Virus record (IMG/VR): IMGVR_UViG_3300050821_003171
Coordinates: 1-31,953 of that record
Strand: one strand, 5' to 3'
Length of the DNA: 31,953 nucleotides
Source of the DNA: a virus
Made by a program: the position numbers and the translations under genes. The notes beneath the pieces were generated by a model, which saw only the letters and a list, made by a program, of their open reading frames with translations, was not told the origin of the DNA and made no database searches. Every line of letters starts with the position of its first letter. Position 1 is the stretch's first letter. Positions 1 to 7,445 of this stretch are shown one piece after another.

Positions 1-62
1 GTAGGAATTACCCTTACTGGGGTAGGAATTACCCTTACTGGGGTAGGAATTACCCTTACTGG
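1..62. repeat. Tandem repeat, 21-bp unit, about three copies
   Basis: The unit GTAGGAATTACCCTTACTGG plus one G repeats with a 21-bp period; two full copies are followed by a third that ends at CTGG. The window starts inside the array, so more copies may lie upstream. 21 bp is a multiple of three: on the plus strand one frame reads VGITLTG repeated and then IRFA and a stop at 76-78, so this could be the end of a plus-strand protein. It could also be an array of protein-binding sites. The inner GGTA/TACC is a weak inverted repeat. The two explanations cannot be separated from this window. Confidence 0.9.
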
Positions 63-87
63 CATCAGATTCGCGTAGGGTACAATC

Positions 88-110
88 GCTGGCGCGGCCA
101 GTGCGCCAGC
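88..110. terminator. Hairpin, possible transcription terminator
   Basis: GCTGGCGC (88-95) pairs perfectly with GCGCCAGC (103-110) around a 7-nt loop. It lies just past the end of the minus-strand gene run and just past the stop of the possible plus-strand repeat frame. A position between two converging transcripts suits a bidirectional terminator, but there is no clear T-tract on either side. Confidence 0.4.
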
Positions 111-139
111 TAGATTGAGTAGCAACCCGCGTCGGTGAA

Positions 140-316
140 TCATGCATATCTCCCGTAAGCCATATATGCGCATCCACCAAATAGGCCACCAACGATTCCG
201 CCGACAACGGTTCCTGGACCTACAAGAATAAAAGTCCCAATTACCGCTACAATAGTAGCTCCAGCAGAAACCCAAAGGGCCAAGTTTGCAGCGTCCTTTT
301 GTGTAAAGGAGGGCAT
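140..316 (-). CDS. Small membrane protein
   Basis: A 58-residue protein starting MPSFTQKDAA. Residues about 13-33 are a hydrophobic helix, and residues 34-50 form a second glycine-rich hydrophobic stretch (GPGTVVGGIVGGLFGG) resembling a glycine zipper. I chose the start at 316 because its ATG overlaps the TAA stop of the upstream gene (TAATG), which implies translational coupling; a longer start at 346 would overlap that gene by 31 bp. Size and glycine content would suit a holin-like or other phage membrane peptide, but no family is recognised and no lysis gene is adjacent. Confidence 0.6.
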   Translation of the reverse strand: MPSFTQKDAANLALWVSAGATIVAVIGTFILVGPGTVVGGIVGGLFGGCAYMAYGRYA

Positions 317-975
317 TAGGTTGCTTTCACGGTGAAGCACCCCCACCCCATTCCGGTGGACATTTTGCTGTCGTGCCGACCGGCGCCAATACCAACTTGC
401 CTTCCAGCACGAACGAGAAGATTCACAACATCCTGTGCCGAAAACATATCAGCATCCCACGTTACGGTGGGTTCGGCGTGCCATTTATCGAAGAACGGTC
501 GCGCGAGAACATCGCTGGAGCCATTAGCGAGCTTTACATGCAAGTCGCGTCGAGTCGGCTCACCATAGATTCTCACAAGCGGCTCTCCGGTGTTCTTGTC
601 AAAACCATCAGGCTCGACAAACACGCAAAGCTTGCCTTTGGACATATGAAAACCGGCAACTTTGCACGCTGAAATCATGGCGCTCCGTAACCCAGATGCC
701 GGGATTCCTAACCAACCCTCTCGGGAATAATGCTTGGCACCTTCATAGATCGCATTGAAGTCTTTTGGCTCACGCTTGGCACCCTTCTTAGAGCGCGATC
801 CGGCCTCTTGATTTGCTATCATCTTATCGCGATTGCCACTTGAGAACGCATTCATCACATATGGCGACGCACCTTCGATTCTTATTTTTGAGCTTTGGAA
901 GTTGAGCGGCGCAATAACCACATTAGTACTTGTAGGCTTCTCAACCTTATCTTTGGCCTTGGTTTTATCTAACAT
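316..975 (-). CDS. Phage protein with RAMP/Cas7-like features
   Basis: A 219-residue protein. The start at 975 follows a strong AGGAGA ribosome site 5 nt upstream; the frame is open further upstream but without a better start. The order of motifs is suggestive: an N-terminal strand (KIRIEGASPYVMNAF), a central 'GIPASGLRSAMISACK' like the IPxSsLRgalR segment of RAMP proteins, then a mixed alpha/beta half ending in a glycine-rich stretch (AGRQVGIGAGRH...GMGWGCF) like the C-terminal G-rich loop of RAMP folds. RAMP proteins are the RNA-binding Cas5/6/7-type fold. No cas genes or CRISPR repeats are present. The fold assignment is inference; a conserved phage protein is a safe call. Confidence 0.8.
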   Translation of the reverse strand: MLDKTKAKDKVEKPTSTNVVIAPLNFQSSKIRIEGASPYVMNAFSSGNRDKMIANQEAGSRSKKGAKREPKDFNAIYEGAKHYSREGWLGIPASGLRSAMISACKVAGFHMSKGKLCVFVEPDGFDKNTGEPLVRIYGEPTRRDLHVKLANGSSDVLARPFFDKWHAEPTVTWDADMFSAQDVVNLLVRAGRQVGIGAGRHDSKMSTGMGWGCFTVKAT

Positions 976-1060
976 TGCTTTCTCCTGTTGATTCTCTAGA
1001 ATGATTTCTCCGCGCCTAATTTTACCCGCCCAAAGGTACGCCGTGAGGAGTACAAAGGGA

Positions 1061-1336
1061 TCATTCTGCGGCACTCCCTCCCTCCCTTACCCGATATAGC
1101 TTGTCTCTCGATTCGATAAAGATCGGTGCTATCTTCTTGTTGATGTTATGCACCGCTGTTCGTAGGCTTATGTCCGATTTACGCTTGAAGAACTTAGACA
1201 TAAGCTGTTCTTGCGATACTCCGTTTCTGCTGCTTTTCATCACCTCATTGAATATGGCTTTCTGGCGTGTGGTTAGATTGTAATCGGCCTCCAAGTTTTG
1301 CATGGGACCTCCACAGTAGGGACATTTAACGCTCAT
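1061..1336 (-). CDS. Zinc-knuckle plus winged-helix DNA-binding protein
   Basis: A 91-residue protein with a CPYCGG knuckle (Cys5, Cys8) and then a helix-turn-helix/winged-helix module (about 22-85). The region 'RTAVHNINKKIAPIFIESRDKLYRV' resembles the recognition helix and wing of OmpR/PhoB-type C-terminal domains. The ATG overlaps the stop of the upstream gene (ATGA). It probably acts as a DNA-binding regulator of phage genes. Only one CxxC pair is present, so metal binding by a monomer would be incomplete. Confidence 0.75.
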   Translation of the reverse strand: MSVKCPYCGGPMQNLEADYNLTTRQKAIFNEVMKSSRNGVSQEQLMSKFFKRKSDISLRTAVHNINKKIAPIFIESRDKLYRVREGGSAAE

Positions 1337-1662
1337 GAGGTCATTTTCATTTCTAAACGAGCGTTTGCTTGGATGTTATTCTGTTCGTTGAATCGCATCC
1401 TGATAACCTCCAACTCGATCTTGGCTAAGTTGGCTACGCGACGTGCTTCTACTATCTTCTCGATATGGTCATGCCAGTCTGGAGAAGCTTTTACGATCTG
1501 CTCTGCCCTGTTTACGGGCATCTCAGGTAGCATAGCTTGGCGCTGTGCCATGATGGCAGATTTCGTTTCCTCCAAAAGCTGAGCAGCAGCCTCTTTACTA
1601 CTCCAATCCTCACCGGCCTCAGCGTAGATTTCGCTTAGTGGTCGATTCTCGCCGTCATGCAT
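1333..1662 (-). CDS. Hypothetical phage protein, helical
   Basis: A 109-residue protein starting MHDGENRPLSEIYAEAGEDW. The start at 1662 follows AGGA 8 nt upstream and overlaps the previous gene by 8 bp. The middle and end are predicted helical, with charged coiled-coil-like sequence (HIEKIVEARRVANLAKIELEVIRMRFNEQ). Proteins of this type sit beside recombination genes in many siphophages, but no function is known to me. It is coupled to the winged-helix gene downstream. Confidence 0.7.
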   Translation of the reverse strand: MHDGENRPLSEIYAEAGEDWSSKEAAAQLLEETKSAIMAQRQAMLPEMPVNRAEQIVKASPDWHDHIEKIVEARRVANLAKIELEVIRMRFNEQNNIQANARLEMKMTS

Positions 1663-1954
1663 TACTGTTATCCTTTTGTATGAGGGATTCGAAGTATTTA
1701 CAGGCGGCGGTATTCTCTGGGATCGAGCGCTCTGCATGTTTATGCATTTGCTTCCAATACAGCGCACATCCTTTAGTTCTGTTACGTCTATCGCCTTTGC
1801 TGTTCTCATACCAGTAACCGTAGTTACTGCACTTACCGCACGTCATGAACGCTGGACCAGTGCCAGCCCAAAACGCCATACCGGGTGGAGTTCGCTGTTC
1901 AGCTTTCTCAAGCTCAAGATTGGGCGCCGTGAGATTCCTCACCAGATTCTCCAT
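1655..1954 (-). CDS. Hypothetical protein with four cysteines
   Basis: A 99-residue protein. Cys39 and Cys42 (CGKC), Cys63 and Cys85 could form a metal or Fe-S site; the layout CxxC-x20-C-x21-C followed by an aromatic residue resembles the small HiPIP-like cysteine proteins common in phages. The start follows the upstream stop at 1958 by a few bases with only a weak GAG ribosome site, so coupling is likely. Confidence 0.65.
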   Translation of the reverse strand: MENLVRNLTAPNLELEKAEQRTPPGMAFWAGTGPAFMTCGKCSNYGYWYENSKGDRRNRTKGCALYWKQMHKHAERSIPENTAACKYFESLIQKDNSNA

Positions 1955-1957
1955 TAC

Positions 1958-2164
1958 TCAGAGTTTTCCATGCTCAAACATAACCCAAATAAAAACCCTG
2001 ATGACCATTGTGAGCATCATTGAGAAAAGAAAACCGAACATGATGGGCATCAAATAATCGGGCGTAAGAGTCGGGAATAACGCCCTCTCCTGTAGAAACA
2101 TACCAGCGGAAATCCCGCTCCATAGGAAAGGCCAACAGGCAACAACTGCGCGGGTGATCTTCAT
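1958..2164 (-). CDS. Small two-helix membrane protein
   Basis: A 68-residue protein with two hydrophobic helices (about 5-23 and 39-62) separated by a short loop containing PTLTPDY. No clear ribosome site precedes it. An overlapping frame starting at 2171 has no hydrophobic pattern and is rejected. Function unknown. Confidence 0.6.
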   Translation of the reverse strand: MKITRAVVACWPFLWSGISAGMFLQERALFPTLTPDYLMPIMFGFLFSMMLTMVIRVFIWVMFEHGKL

Positions 2165-2197
2165 CGTTCAATTCCCGGTTGACTTGTTGTTATTGTC

Positions 2198-2758
2198 CTA
2201 AAATGGCGCCTTCTCAAAAGAAGGTATCTCGTCCCCTATTTCCTCCCTAAAATCAGCGCCAGTCGTTATCATCTTCCGGCCAAGTGTTTGATCGTAAGCC
2301 CTCATGGCTATCTGTGTCATTTCTATGAGCCACTGATCGGTTATGCTCTCGACAATAAAATTGGGATTTGACAGCAGATTGTTCACTACGCCGCAGACAT
2401 AGATATGCTTGTCCTTGTTTTGTGGCGGCGGCGGAACGTAAGGTGCCGGTGGCGCTACGGGCGGTCGCATTGGAGCAGGATTATGCGGCCTCGCTGACGA
2501 TGTAATGCGCGTCGGCGCCGCAGGCTGCGGCTGACCACCATTCATTGACACATACTTGTCGATGTAGTGGTAATCGTTGCCTTGGAACGGCTTGGTCTTA
2601 TAGGATTCGACACGGAGCATATCGCCAGCTTGGACATGACCCCATTGATCGAGCCACATATACCACTGAACGCCGCCATCATCGGTAATCTTGAACGTCT
2701 TGGCGCCTTGTTTAGGAGCGTCCTTTTGGGCAACGGTAATCATAATCGGTGCGGTCAT
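2198..2758 (-). CDS. SSB-like OB-fold protein with acidic C-terminal tip
   Basis: A 186-residue protein. The first 75 residues are beta-rich and read like an OB fold (TFKITDDGGVQWYMWLDQW ... GDMLRVESYKTKPFQGNDYHYIDKYV). Next comes a proline-rich linker (about 78-113) and a helical C-terminal part ending in an acidic segment with EEIGDEIPSF near the end. Single-stranded DNA-binding proteins carry this order: OB fold, flexible Pro-rich linker, acidic tip (DDIPF in bacterial SSB) that recruits replication partners. Here four residues follow the tip. It probably coats ssDNA during phage replication or recombination. Confidence 0.7.
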   Translation of the reverse strand: MTAPIMITVAQKDAPKQGAKTFKITDDGGVQWYMWLDQWGHVQAGDMLRVESYKTKPFQGNDYHYIDKYVSMNGGQPQPAAPTRITSSARPHNPAPMRPPVAPPAPYVPPPPQNKDKHIYVCGVVNNLLSNPNFIVESITDQWLIEMTQIAMRAYDQTLGRKMITTGADFREEIGDEIPSFEKAPF

Positions 2759-3090
2759 GATTGATCCTGTTTCAGTCGAGCGCGAGCGCGGGCTAACGCA
2801 TCACCATAAGTTCGTGGTTGCCCAACGGCAACATCATCCATAATGTGGGGATACCTAGCGCTGAATGATGGCGGCAGAAAACACCACGAGTAACTGAAGT
2901 TGCCAATACCCACCGAGGCCAAACGGTATCCGCTTGCTCTGAAATAACGTGCAAGCAAACAGTCATTAAGGCTAGAGTATGTGTACTCGGTTCTAGAATC
3001 TTGCGATTCGAGCCACTGGATAAGGCCAGCAAGTGAGAGCGCGTTTGGCTTTGTATCTGACTTTCGTTCCCATTTTTGGTTGTAAAGCAT
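2755..3090 (-). CDS. Hypothetical protein, paralogue of the gene at 5682-5987
   Basis: A 111-residue protein starting MLYNQKWERK. It shares a clear pattern with the protein at 5682-5987: MLxxxKWE, then L(I)xWLExxD, then YxY, then CLLAxYxRASGY, then a C-terminal R/GxALxRAxA. This suggests duplication within the phage. The start overlaps the upstream stop (TAATG) behind a GAGAGGA ribosome site. Function unknown. Confidence 0.75.
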   Translation of the reverse strand: MLYNQKWERKSDTKPNALSLAGLIQWLESQDSRTEYTYSSLNDCLLARYFRASGYRLASVGIGNFSYSWCFLPPSFSARYPHIMDDVAVGQPRTYGDALARARARLKQDQS

Positions 3091-3824
3091 TATATCCTCT
3101 CTTCTGTTGTTCTGGTGACGCCTTCCGGCGCTTTCTTGTGGAGTCGATAATAAGACCGCGCCTTTTTTATGATCGCGGCATCAATATCGTCATCCGTTCC
3201 CATATCATGTAGCGCCGCTACGGCGTCAACTACCGTGTAGGTTTCTTTTTCGCGGAGCGACGCCGACCTGCCGATACCCCCGCCGATCTTGACGTGCGTT
3301 TCCCTTTCCGCCCTCGCTGCTTCACGCGCCGCTTTGGCAGCATCTCGACCGGCGCTGTCTGTAGCCACCACAGCAGCTTTGAGGTCAACGCCGAGTTCTC
3401 CACTATCAGAGGCTCCAAGTGCTTCCTGCTCCAGGAGTCTGGCCGCATCGAGCCTTCGTTGAGCATCTTCAGCGATTCGAGCAGCTTCGCGTGCTGCTTC
3501 AATTCTCTTCGCTTCCTCCTTTCTAAGGTACGCCGTGACTCGATCACGTAACCCGCCAAGGACGCTTTCCAGAATGGTTTTTGGCGCCTTGTAGTGTTCG
3601 TTAATTCTCTCCATACTCTCCCTAAGGGGACGGACTTTCTTCGCACGTTCATCCTCCAAATCGGCAACGCATAGCCGTCCCCTATCCATGAGTAGTTTAG
3701 CGGCTCTTGCATCGTCCTCGTTTTCTATGACTGGGTGCTCGCCCAGGAAGGCATTGAGGTCATTAGCGACCTCTTCTGCCGTTACCGCCATATCGGGCGG
3801 TGCGTTGTGGCCAATGTCATTCAC
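3090..3824 (-). CDS. Coiled-coil phage protein with 'NDIGHN' N-terminus
   Basis: A 244-residue protein. The start codon is GTG, sharing bases with the end of the ParB-like gene. The N-terminus (NDIGHNAPP) is typical of proteins near recombination/replication genes in alphaproteobacterial phages. Residues about 75-180 are a long charged helix rich in Ala, Arg and Glu (repeated EAAR units), strongly predicted coiled coil. The C-terminal 60 residues form a small globular domain. The role is unknown; position suggests DNA metabolism. Confidence 0.8.
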   Translation of the reverse strand: MNDIGHNAPPDMAVTAEEVANDLNAFLGEHPVIENEDDARAAKLLMDRGRLCVADLEDERAKKVRPLRESMERINEHYKAPKTILESVLGGLRDRVTAYLRKEEAKRIEAAREAARIAEDAQRRLDAARLLEQEALGASDSGELGVDLKAAVVATDSAGRDAAKAAREAARAERETHVKIGGGIGRSASLREKETYTVVDAVAALHDMGTDDDIDAAIIKKARSYYRLHKKAPEGVTRTTEERI

Positions 3825-4617
3825 CGGGCTTGCGCTCCAGTTTCTTGCCCGCGCTCTTATTGTACGCAGTAATCAACAGCGACTTGATCGCGGTCGAGAG
3901 ATTGTGGCCAGTGATCTCGCGAGCACTCTTGGCTGTCGCCATCAGCTTACCGGGAGTGTACTTCTTGCCAACGCTTTCCCGCAGCCGCTTCCAGTCTATG
4001 TGGCGGCCATACTCAGCTAGGAACTCGCCATAGCCACTGACAATTGCGCCATAGGTAGCGTGCCGATCTTCGCCCCAAGTGGCGCGAACCGTTTTGAGCG
4101 TATCCTCTAGCACTTGCGGACCAAAGCTACGGTACACCCGCAGCAAGGAGGTAACGCAAGAGATTGCCGTATCACTTTCATAGTGCGTACTGACAGCGTA
4201 GCCAGAAGCAACTACGATTTTATTAACGGCCACTTCGTCGGGAACGCCAGCCGTAACGCGCACCTTGAACACCTCCACCGGGGAGAGATTCTTGCGGTGC
4301 GAGTTGATCGCATCGAACAGTTGCGCAGCCCGCTTCGGATCGGTTGCCTCAAACACCTGACACGGCACTCGCTCATTGCCACCGAACTTGCTTTCGATGG
4401 CAACCTTACGGTGATGCCCGTCGATGACGTGGTAGATGCCATCGCCGTTGGGCAGCGTAACCGCGAGCGTGCCGAACATCTCCGGGTCAAGCTCGTCAGC
4501 AATACGCTGCGCGTGCTTGGCGTCAAGGGTGCGCTGAGCCTGTGCCCAAACCACCGAGAGATTCTTACACTGAATCCACTCGATCTTCTCTCTGGTATCG
4601 AATGCCTTAGCTGTCAT
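3817..4617 (-). CDS. ParB/Srx-type nuclease-domain protein
   Basis: A 266-residue protein. The ParB-like signature DGHHR (residues 66-70) sits in 'YHVIDGHHRKVAIE', and the following 'RAAQLFDAINSHRKNLSPVEVFK' fits the ParB/sulfiredoxin fold. ParB domains bind CTP and DNA; phage versions act in partition, transcription or as nucleases. Two ATGs (4617 and 4623) follow one AGGAG; 4617 has the better 8-nt spacing. It overlaps the upstream HTH gene, so the two probably work together, as ParB-HTH partners often do. Confidence 0.85.
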   Translation of the reverse strand: MTAKAFDTREKIEWIQCKNLSVVWAQAQRTLDAKHAQRIADELDPEMFGTLAVTLPNGDGIYHVIDGHHRKVAIESKFGGNERVPCQVFEATDPKRAAQLFDAINSHRKNLSPVEVFKVRVTAGVPDEVAVNKIVVASGYAVSTHYESDTAISCVTSLLRVYRSFGPQVLEDTLKTVRATWGEDRHATYGAIVSGYGEFLAEYGRHIDWKRLRESVGKKYTPGKLMATAKSAREITGHNLSTAIKSLLITAYNKSAGKKLERKPGE

Positions 4618-5452
4618 TGTCATTTCTCCTGCCTAGTTTGATGTAGAGTTCACGGAGCGAGGCGATTGCTTCTTCCAGTTGCTCCATAGCCGAAAGAACC
4701 TCCGCCTTGGTCAAAGACGGTATCTCTGCGTCGGCGCCGCGAGAACAAACCTCGTTGATAACAGCAAGCGTTGTCTCAAAACCCTCAATGTGCTTCTTCA
4801 TCGTCCGAGGATCGCGGCGGACACGCTTTTTCTTGCCCCACATTTCGTGGTCAAGATGTTCGACAAGGGAGTAAGCATTGGCAGTGCTTCGATGCTCGTC
4901 CATCATCTTCAGGGCGCCTAGAACAGCCTCCTTATTCCCACCAGTGAGGTTGGGATTATCGGCAAGCATGATGATAAGGCGCCCTCGACGGTAGCTGGCT
5001 TTGCCAATCCCAATCTTTGCCGCCACCTTGTCCTGACGCAATCCAGTTTCGTTCTCCATCCTAACACCTTCGCGGCAAACATCCGACAGTAACTTACCTT
5101 CAGGTACTTTGATCGCTCGGCTGTCGCTGATTCCCAAGGGATGAACCCTTCTTCCATCTTTATCTTGCACAACTTTCGCGCGCTTCTTGAAGTGATATTT
5201 TACCGTGCAAAGCCGATCATCAATCGTACCAAATCGCTGTCTTGGGTCAGTACGCGGAATCACCCCTTCAGCTACCATCGCATTGCGTATTCTCAGCACG
5301 CTGGCTTTCGATGTATCGGTGATCTTGGCAATCAATAAATCACTGCGGTTCGGATCGAGCTTTAGCTCCGCCTCCACAGCGGCGATCATCTCAGGGGGCC
5401 AAGTGGACGGTCGCCACCCAGCGGTCCACTTCTCCATAGCTGGACTTGTCAT
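4607..5452 (-). CDS. Helix-turn-helix partner of the ParB-like protein
   Basis: A 281-residue protein with two recognisable DNA-binding stretches: a winged-helix-like N-terminal region (about 24-66, 'RSDLLIAKITDTSKASVLRIRNAMVAEG') and a central HTH (about 138-160, 'GLRQDKVAAKIGIGKASYRRGR'). The C-terminus is a helical, probably dimerising segment. The start follows AAGGAG with 9-nt spacing. The second HTH resembles the motif next to ParB domains in KorB/ParB proteins, so the function may be split across two coupled genes. Exact family not recognised. Confidence 0.75.
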   Translation of the reverse strand: MTSPAMEKWTAGWRPSTWPPEMIAAVEAELKLDPNRSDLLIAKITDTSKASVLRIRNAMVAEGVIPRTDPRQRFGTIDDRLCTVKYHFKKRAKVVQDKDGRRVHPLGISDSRAIKVPEGKLLSDVCREGVRMENETGLRQDKVAAKIGIGKASYRRGRLIIMLADNPNLTGGNKEAVLGALKMMDEHRSTANAYSLVEHLDHEMWGKKKRVRRDPRTMKKHIEGFETTLAVINEVCSRGADAEIPSLTKAEVLSAMEQLEEAIASLRELYIKLGRRNDNDS

Positions 5453-5694
5453 TTGAAAGTCTCCTTTTCCTCGTAGGCTTTTCTAGCCTCCTTTAACAGA
5501 TCGAGTATTTGCTGCGTTTCAGCGATTCTCTTGTCTAGCTCCGCTTGCGCTGTAGATTCCCATTCAGGACGACGCAGCAGTTGCTTGACGCGCCGCAGTA
5601 CATCGTCAGCCTTAGTGCCCATCCAGAATAGATCGGCCGATATGCTGAACAGCAGCGGCGCTATGTTGCGATCCCATTCTTCTAGCGAATCCAT
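5449..5694 (-). CDS. Hypothetical small helical protein
   Basis: An 81-residue protein starting MDSLEEWDRN. The start at 5694 overlaps the end of the upstream gene by 13 bp and is preferred to a longer version at 5742. Its second half is a charged helix (AELDKRIAETQQILDLLKEA) with coiled-coil character. The end overlaps the next start by 4 bp. Function unknown. Confidence 0.65.
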   Translation of the reverse strand: MDSLEEWDRNIAPLLFSISADLFWMGTKADDVLRRVKQLLRRPEWESTAQAELDKRIAETQQILDLLKEARKAYEEKETFK

Positions 5695-5987
5695 GCTTTC
5701 GCTCGCTTGAGTGCGGCACCAAAGGTACGCGGCCATTCCCATGCAATATCTTTAAGTCCCTCTGGAATGAGAATATCGGCACTCCCTGTAGATAAACCAA
5801 GCCAATATCCTCCGCAGTGCGCATCGGGATATCCACTCGCCCGAATATACTGTGCTAGCAAGCACGACGTTGGCTCCATATAGCTGTATGCTACTGTAGG
5901 GTCCTTGGTTTCCAACCACGCAATCAGGTTCTCGATCTTAAGCAATTCTTCCGGGGCCAGTTTCTCCCACTTCGGATCAAACAACAT
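5682..5987 (-). CDS. Hypothetical protein, paralogue of the gene at 2755-3090
   Basis: A 101-residue protein starting MLFDPKWEKL. Shared features with the protein at 2755-3090 include MLxxxKWE, LIxWLExxD, CLLAxYxRASGY and the closing AxxxAKAW/ARARL helix. The start follows AAGGAG (8-nt spacing) and overlaps the previous gene. The two copies lie about 2.6 kb apart on the same strand. Confidence 0.75.
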   Translation of the reverse strand: MLFDPKWEKLAPEELLKIENLIAWLETKDPTVAYSYMEPTSCLLAQYIRASGYPDAHCGGYWLGLSTGSADILIPEGLKDIAWEWPRTFGAALKRAKAWIR

Positions 5988-6264
5988 TCGATTTCTCCTT
6001 CTTAGGTGTGAGCATCTTCTGGAAGATGGATATGTCGGTTTTGGTTTCGACTACGGGACGGAAGCGGAATGGCGCAAACCCTTTATGGCCATCCTCACAA
6101 ATCGCTTCCTCTAGATAGATTCCAACATTTTCGTAAATTCTACCCCGCCAGGAAAACAAACGGGGGCCATCAATATCTTTAATCGTATAGATCGCACCAA
6201 GGCTAAGCCTGGGGGCACCGTCAGCATCTATACAAACGACTTTCTGGCCTACCCTAAATACCAT
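5977..6264 (-). CDS. Small SH3/KOW-like phage protein
   Basis: A 95-residue protein. The N-terminal 'FRVGQKVVCIDADG...LGAIYTIKDI' resembles a small beta-barrel of the KOW/SH3 kind, and the C-terminal 'FRFRPVVETKTDISIFQKML' is a hallmark of a phage family I recognise in many siphophages without assigned function. I chose the start at 6264 for its AAGGAG site (7-nt spacing); an upstream start would lack one. Confidence 0.75.
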   Translation of the reverse strand: MVFRVGQKVVCIDADGAPRLSLGAIYTIKDIDGPRLFSWRGRIYENVGIYLEEAICEDGHKGFAPFRFRPVVETKTDISIFQKMLTPKKEKSNVV

Positions 6265-6298
6265 TGTTTTCTCCTTGTTTACAGCAACAGTAATGGAA

Positions 6299-6682
6299 CT
6301 AATTGGTCGATTCAAGAGGCGCAATGGGTATTTTGGTTATTTTTTTCCGAGGCAATTTCACATTCTGATCTGGGTTGTGCAGGTGATGATTATGACCGAG
6401 AATCGAGTGGTAGTGCCTAATCGTGGAATCGAATACCGGGCTTGACCTGCGCTCCGCCTCTATTCTCCTAATACCATGAAGTATAGTTGTATGATCCTTG
6501 TCGAACATTCGCCCTATTGCAGGCATAGAAAAGTTGGTTAAAGTATATATCAAGTAGAACGCAACGTATCTTGCATGAACTATACTTGCATTACGCCTAT
6601 CCGACATGATCGTATGCTCGATAACATTCTCTTTCTCGGCCACCATAGACACAATCATCTCTACTTTACTCATGTCGGCCAT
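6299..6682 (-). CDS. Stand-alone DnaA domain IV protein, copy 1
   Basis: A 127-residue protein. Residues about 20-80 match the DNA-binding domain IV of DnaA: 'RNASIVHARYVAFYLIYTLTNFSMPAIGRMFDKDHTTILHGIRRI', with the signature DHTTxLH. No AAA+ ATPase domain is present. Such fragments in phages may bind DnaA boxes in the phage or host origin. GGAG lies 8 nt before the start. A paralogue is at 7951-8337, on the other side of the structured non-coding region. Confidence 0.85.
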   Translation of the reverse strand: MADMSKVEMIVSMVAEKENVIEHTIMSDRRNASIVHARYVAFYLIYTLTNFSMPAIGRMFDKDHTTILHGIRRIEAERRSSPVFDSTIRHYHSILGHNHHLHNPDQNVKLPRKKITKIPIAPLESTN

Positions 6683-6687
6683 TAGAA

Positions 6688-7179
6688 TTACTCCGCATTG
6701 CTACTTAGGGATGGAGGCCATTCTGTCTCAAACCACCAGCCGCGCAGGATGCGTCCTTTGCCGTCGAAGTTGGTTTCCGGCATTCCTTTGCCCTGAACCT
6801 TCTTGTGGGCCTTCCAGGCTTTCCACTGGTCTGTATCGACCTCCACAAAAACGCTCGCTGGCGGCCTTCCCTGGCCGTTTGTGGTGGGTTGTTCTGGCTC
6901 ATAGTCCTCCCAGCGGCGTCCATTGAGCCAAGTAAGAGCGTGGGCAATGAAGGGGGTGTTGATTTTGTCTGACTCCTGAGCGGCGTATGCTTTGGCGCCA
7001 GCGATAATCTTATCCGCATCTTCCCCGGAATCCACTAGCTTGGTGAACTTTTTTTTCGCTTGAGCTTTCGGGTTTGCGCCTTTGCGTTTTGGATAAGCGA
7101 GCCAGAATTGGTCAAAGGAATCTAGCTTGGCGGTGGTAGCTGCATGTTCGATTTGGCTGCGTGTGGTTTTATAGCCCAT
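6688..7179 (-). CDS. Phage replication protein, replisome-organiser C-terminal type
   Basis: A 163-residue protein. The stretch 'FDQFWLAYPKRKGANPKAQAKKKFTKLV' and the later 'TPFIAHALTWLNGRRWEDYE' are characteristic of the C-terminal half of phage replication initiators/helicase-loading proteins (lambda O/DnaT-like annotations). Here the usual N-terminal winged helix is missing; a DnaA domain IV protein is encoded just downstream and may supply the DNA-binding part. I chose the ATG at 7179 (GAGG 6-7 nt upstream) over the overlapping GTG at 7182. Confidence 0.75.
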   Translation of the reverse strand: MGYKTTRSQIEHAATTAKLDSFDQFWLAYPKRKGANPKAQAKKKFTKLVDSGEDADKIIAGAKAYAAQESDKINTPFIAHALTWLNGRRWEDYEPEQPTTNGQGRPPASVFVEVDTDQWKAWKAHKKVQGKGMPETNFDGKGRILRGWWFETEWPPSLSSNAE

Positions 7180-7181
7180 CA

Positions 7182-7445
7182 CTAGCCTCGCTTATCGAGT
7201 TGGGCGCGAGCCTTCTGGATAGCAATAATGTATGGATCACCAGCAACATCATGCATTTCCTCGTTAGTCAGGTTCCGTAGCATCAGGTCATCGCCAAAGG
7301 CCATCAGGTGGCCACAGCGGATACAAACGGAAATATCTCCGGGCTTGGGCATTTTATCGTCTCCCACGCAGGTGGCGCCGTCCAGTTTGTGACCACAGGC
7401 TGTGCATGGACTTTCAGGAACGGTTCTGTCGCTTCCTACTTTCAT
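7182..7445 (-). CDS. Zinc-ribbon phage protein
   Basis: An 87-residue protein with five cysteines in zinc-ribbon spacing: CTAC (14, 17), Cys26 and CIRC (41, 44), followed by a short helix. The ATG at 7445 has GGAG 7 nt upstream and is preferred over GTG codons further up. It sits between the structured region and the replication genes. Function unknown, probably nucleic-acid or protein binding. Confidence 0.75.
   Translation of the reverse strand: MKVGSDRTVPESPCTACGHKLDGATCVGDDKMPKPGDISVCIRCGHLMAFGDDLMLRNLTNEEMHDVAGDPYIIAIQKARAQLDKRG

Noticed and set aside
332-672. Two plus-strand open frames antisense to the RAMP-like gene
   Set aside because: They mirror the codon structure of the minus-strand gene, lack ribosome sites and have no recognisable motifs.
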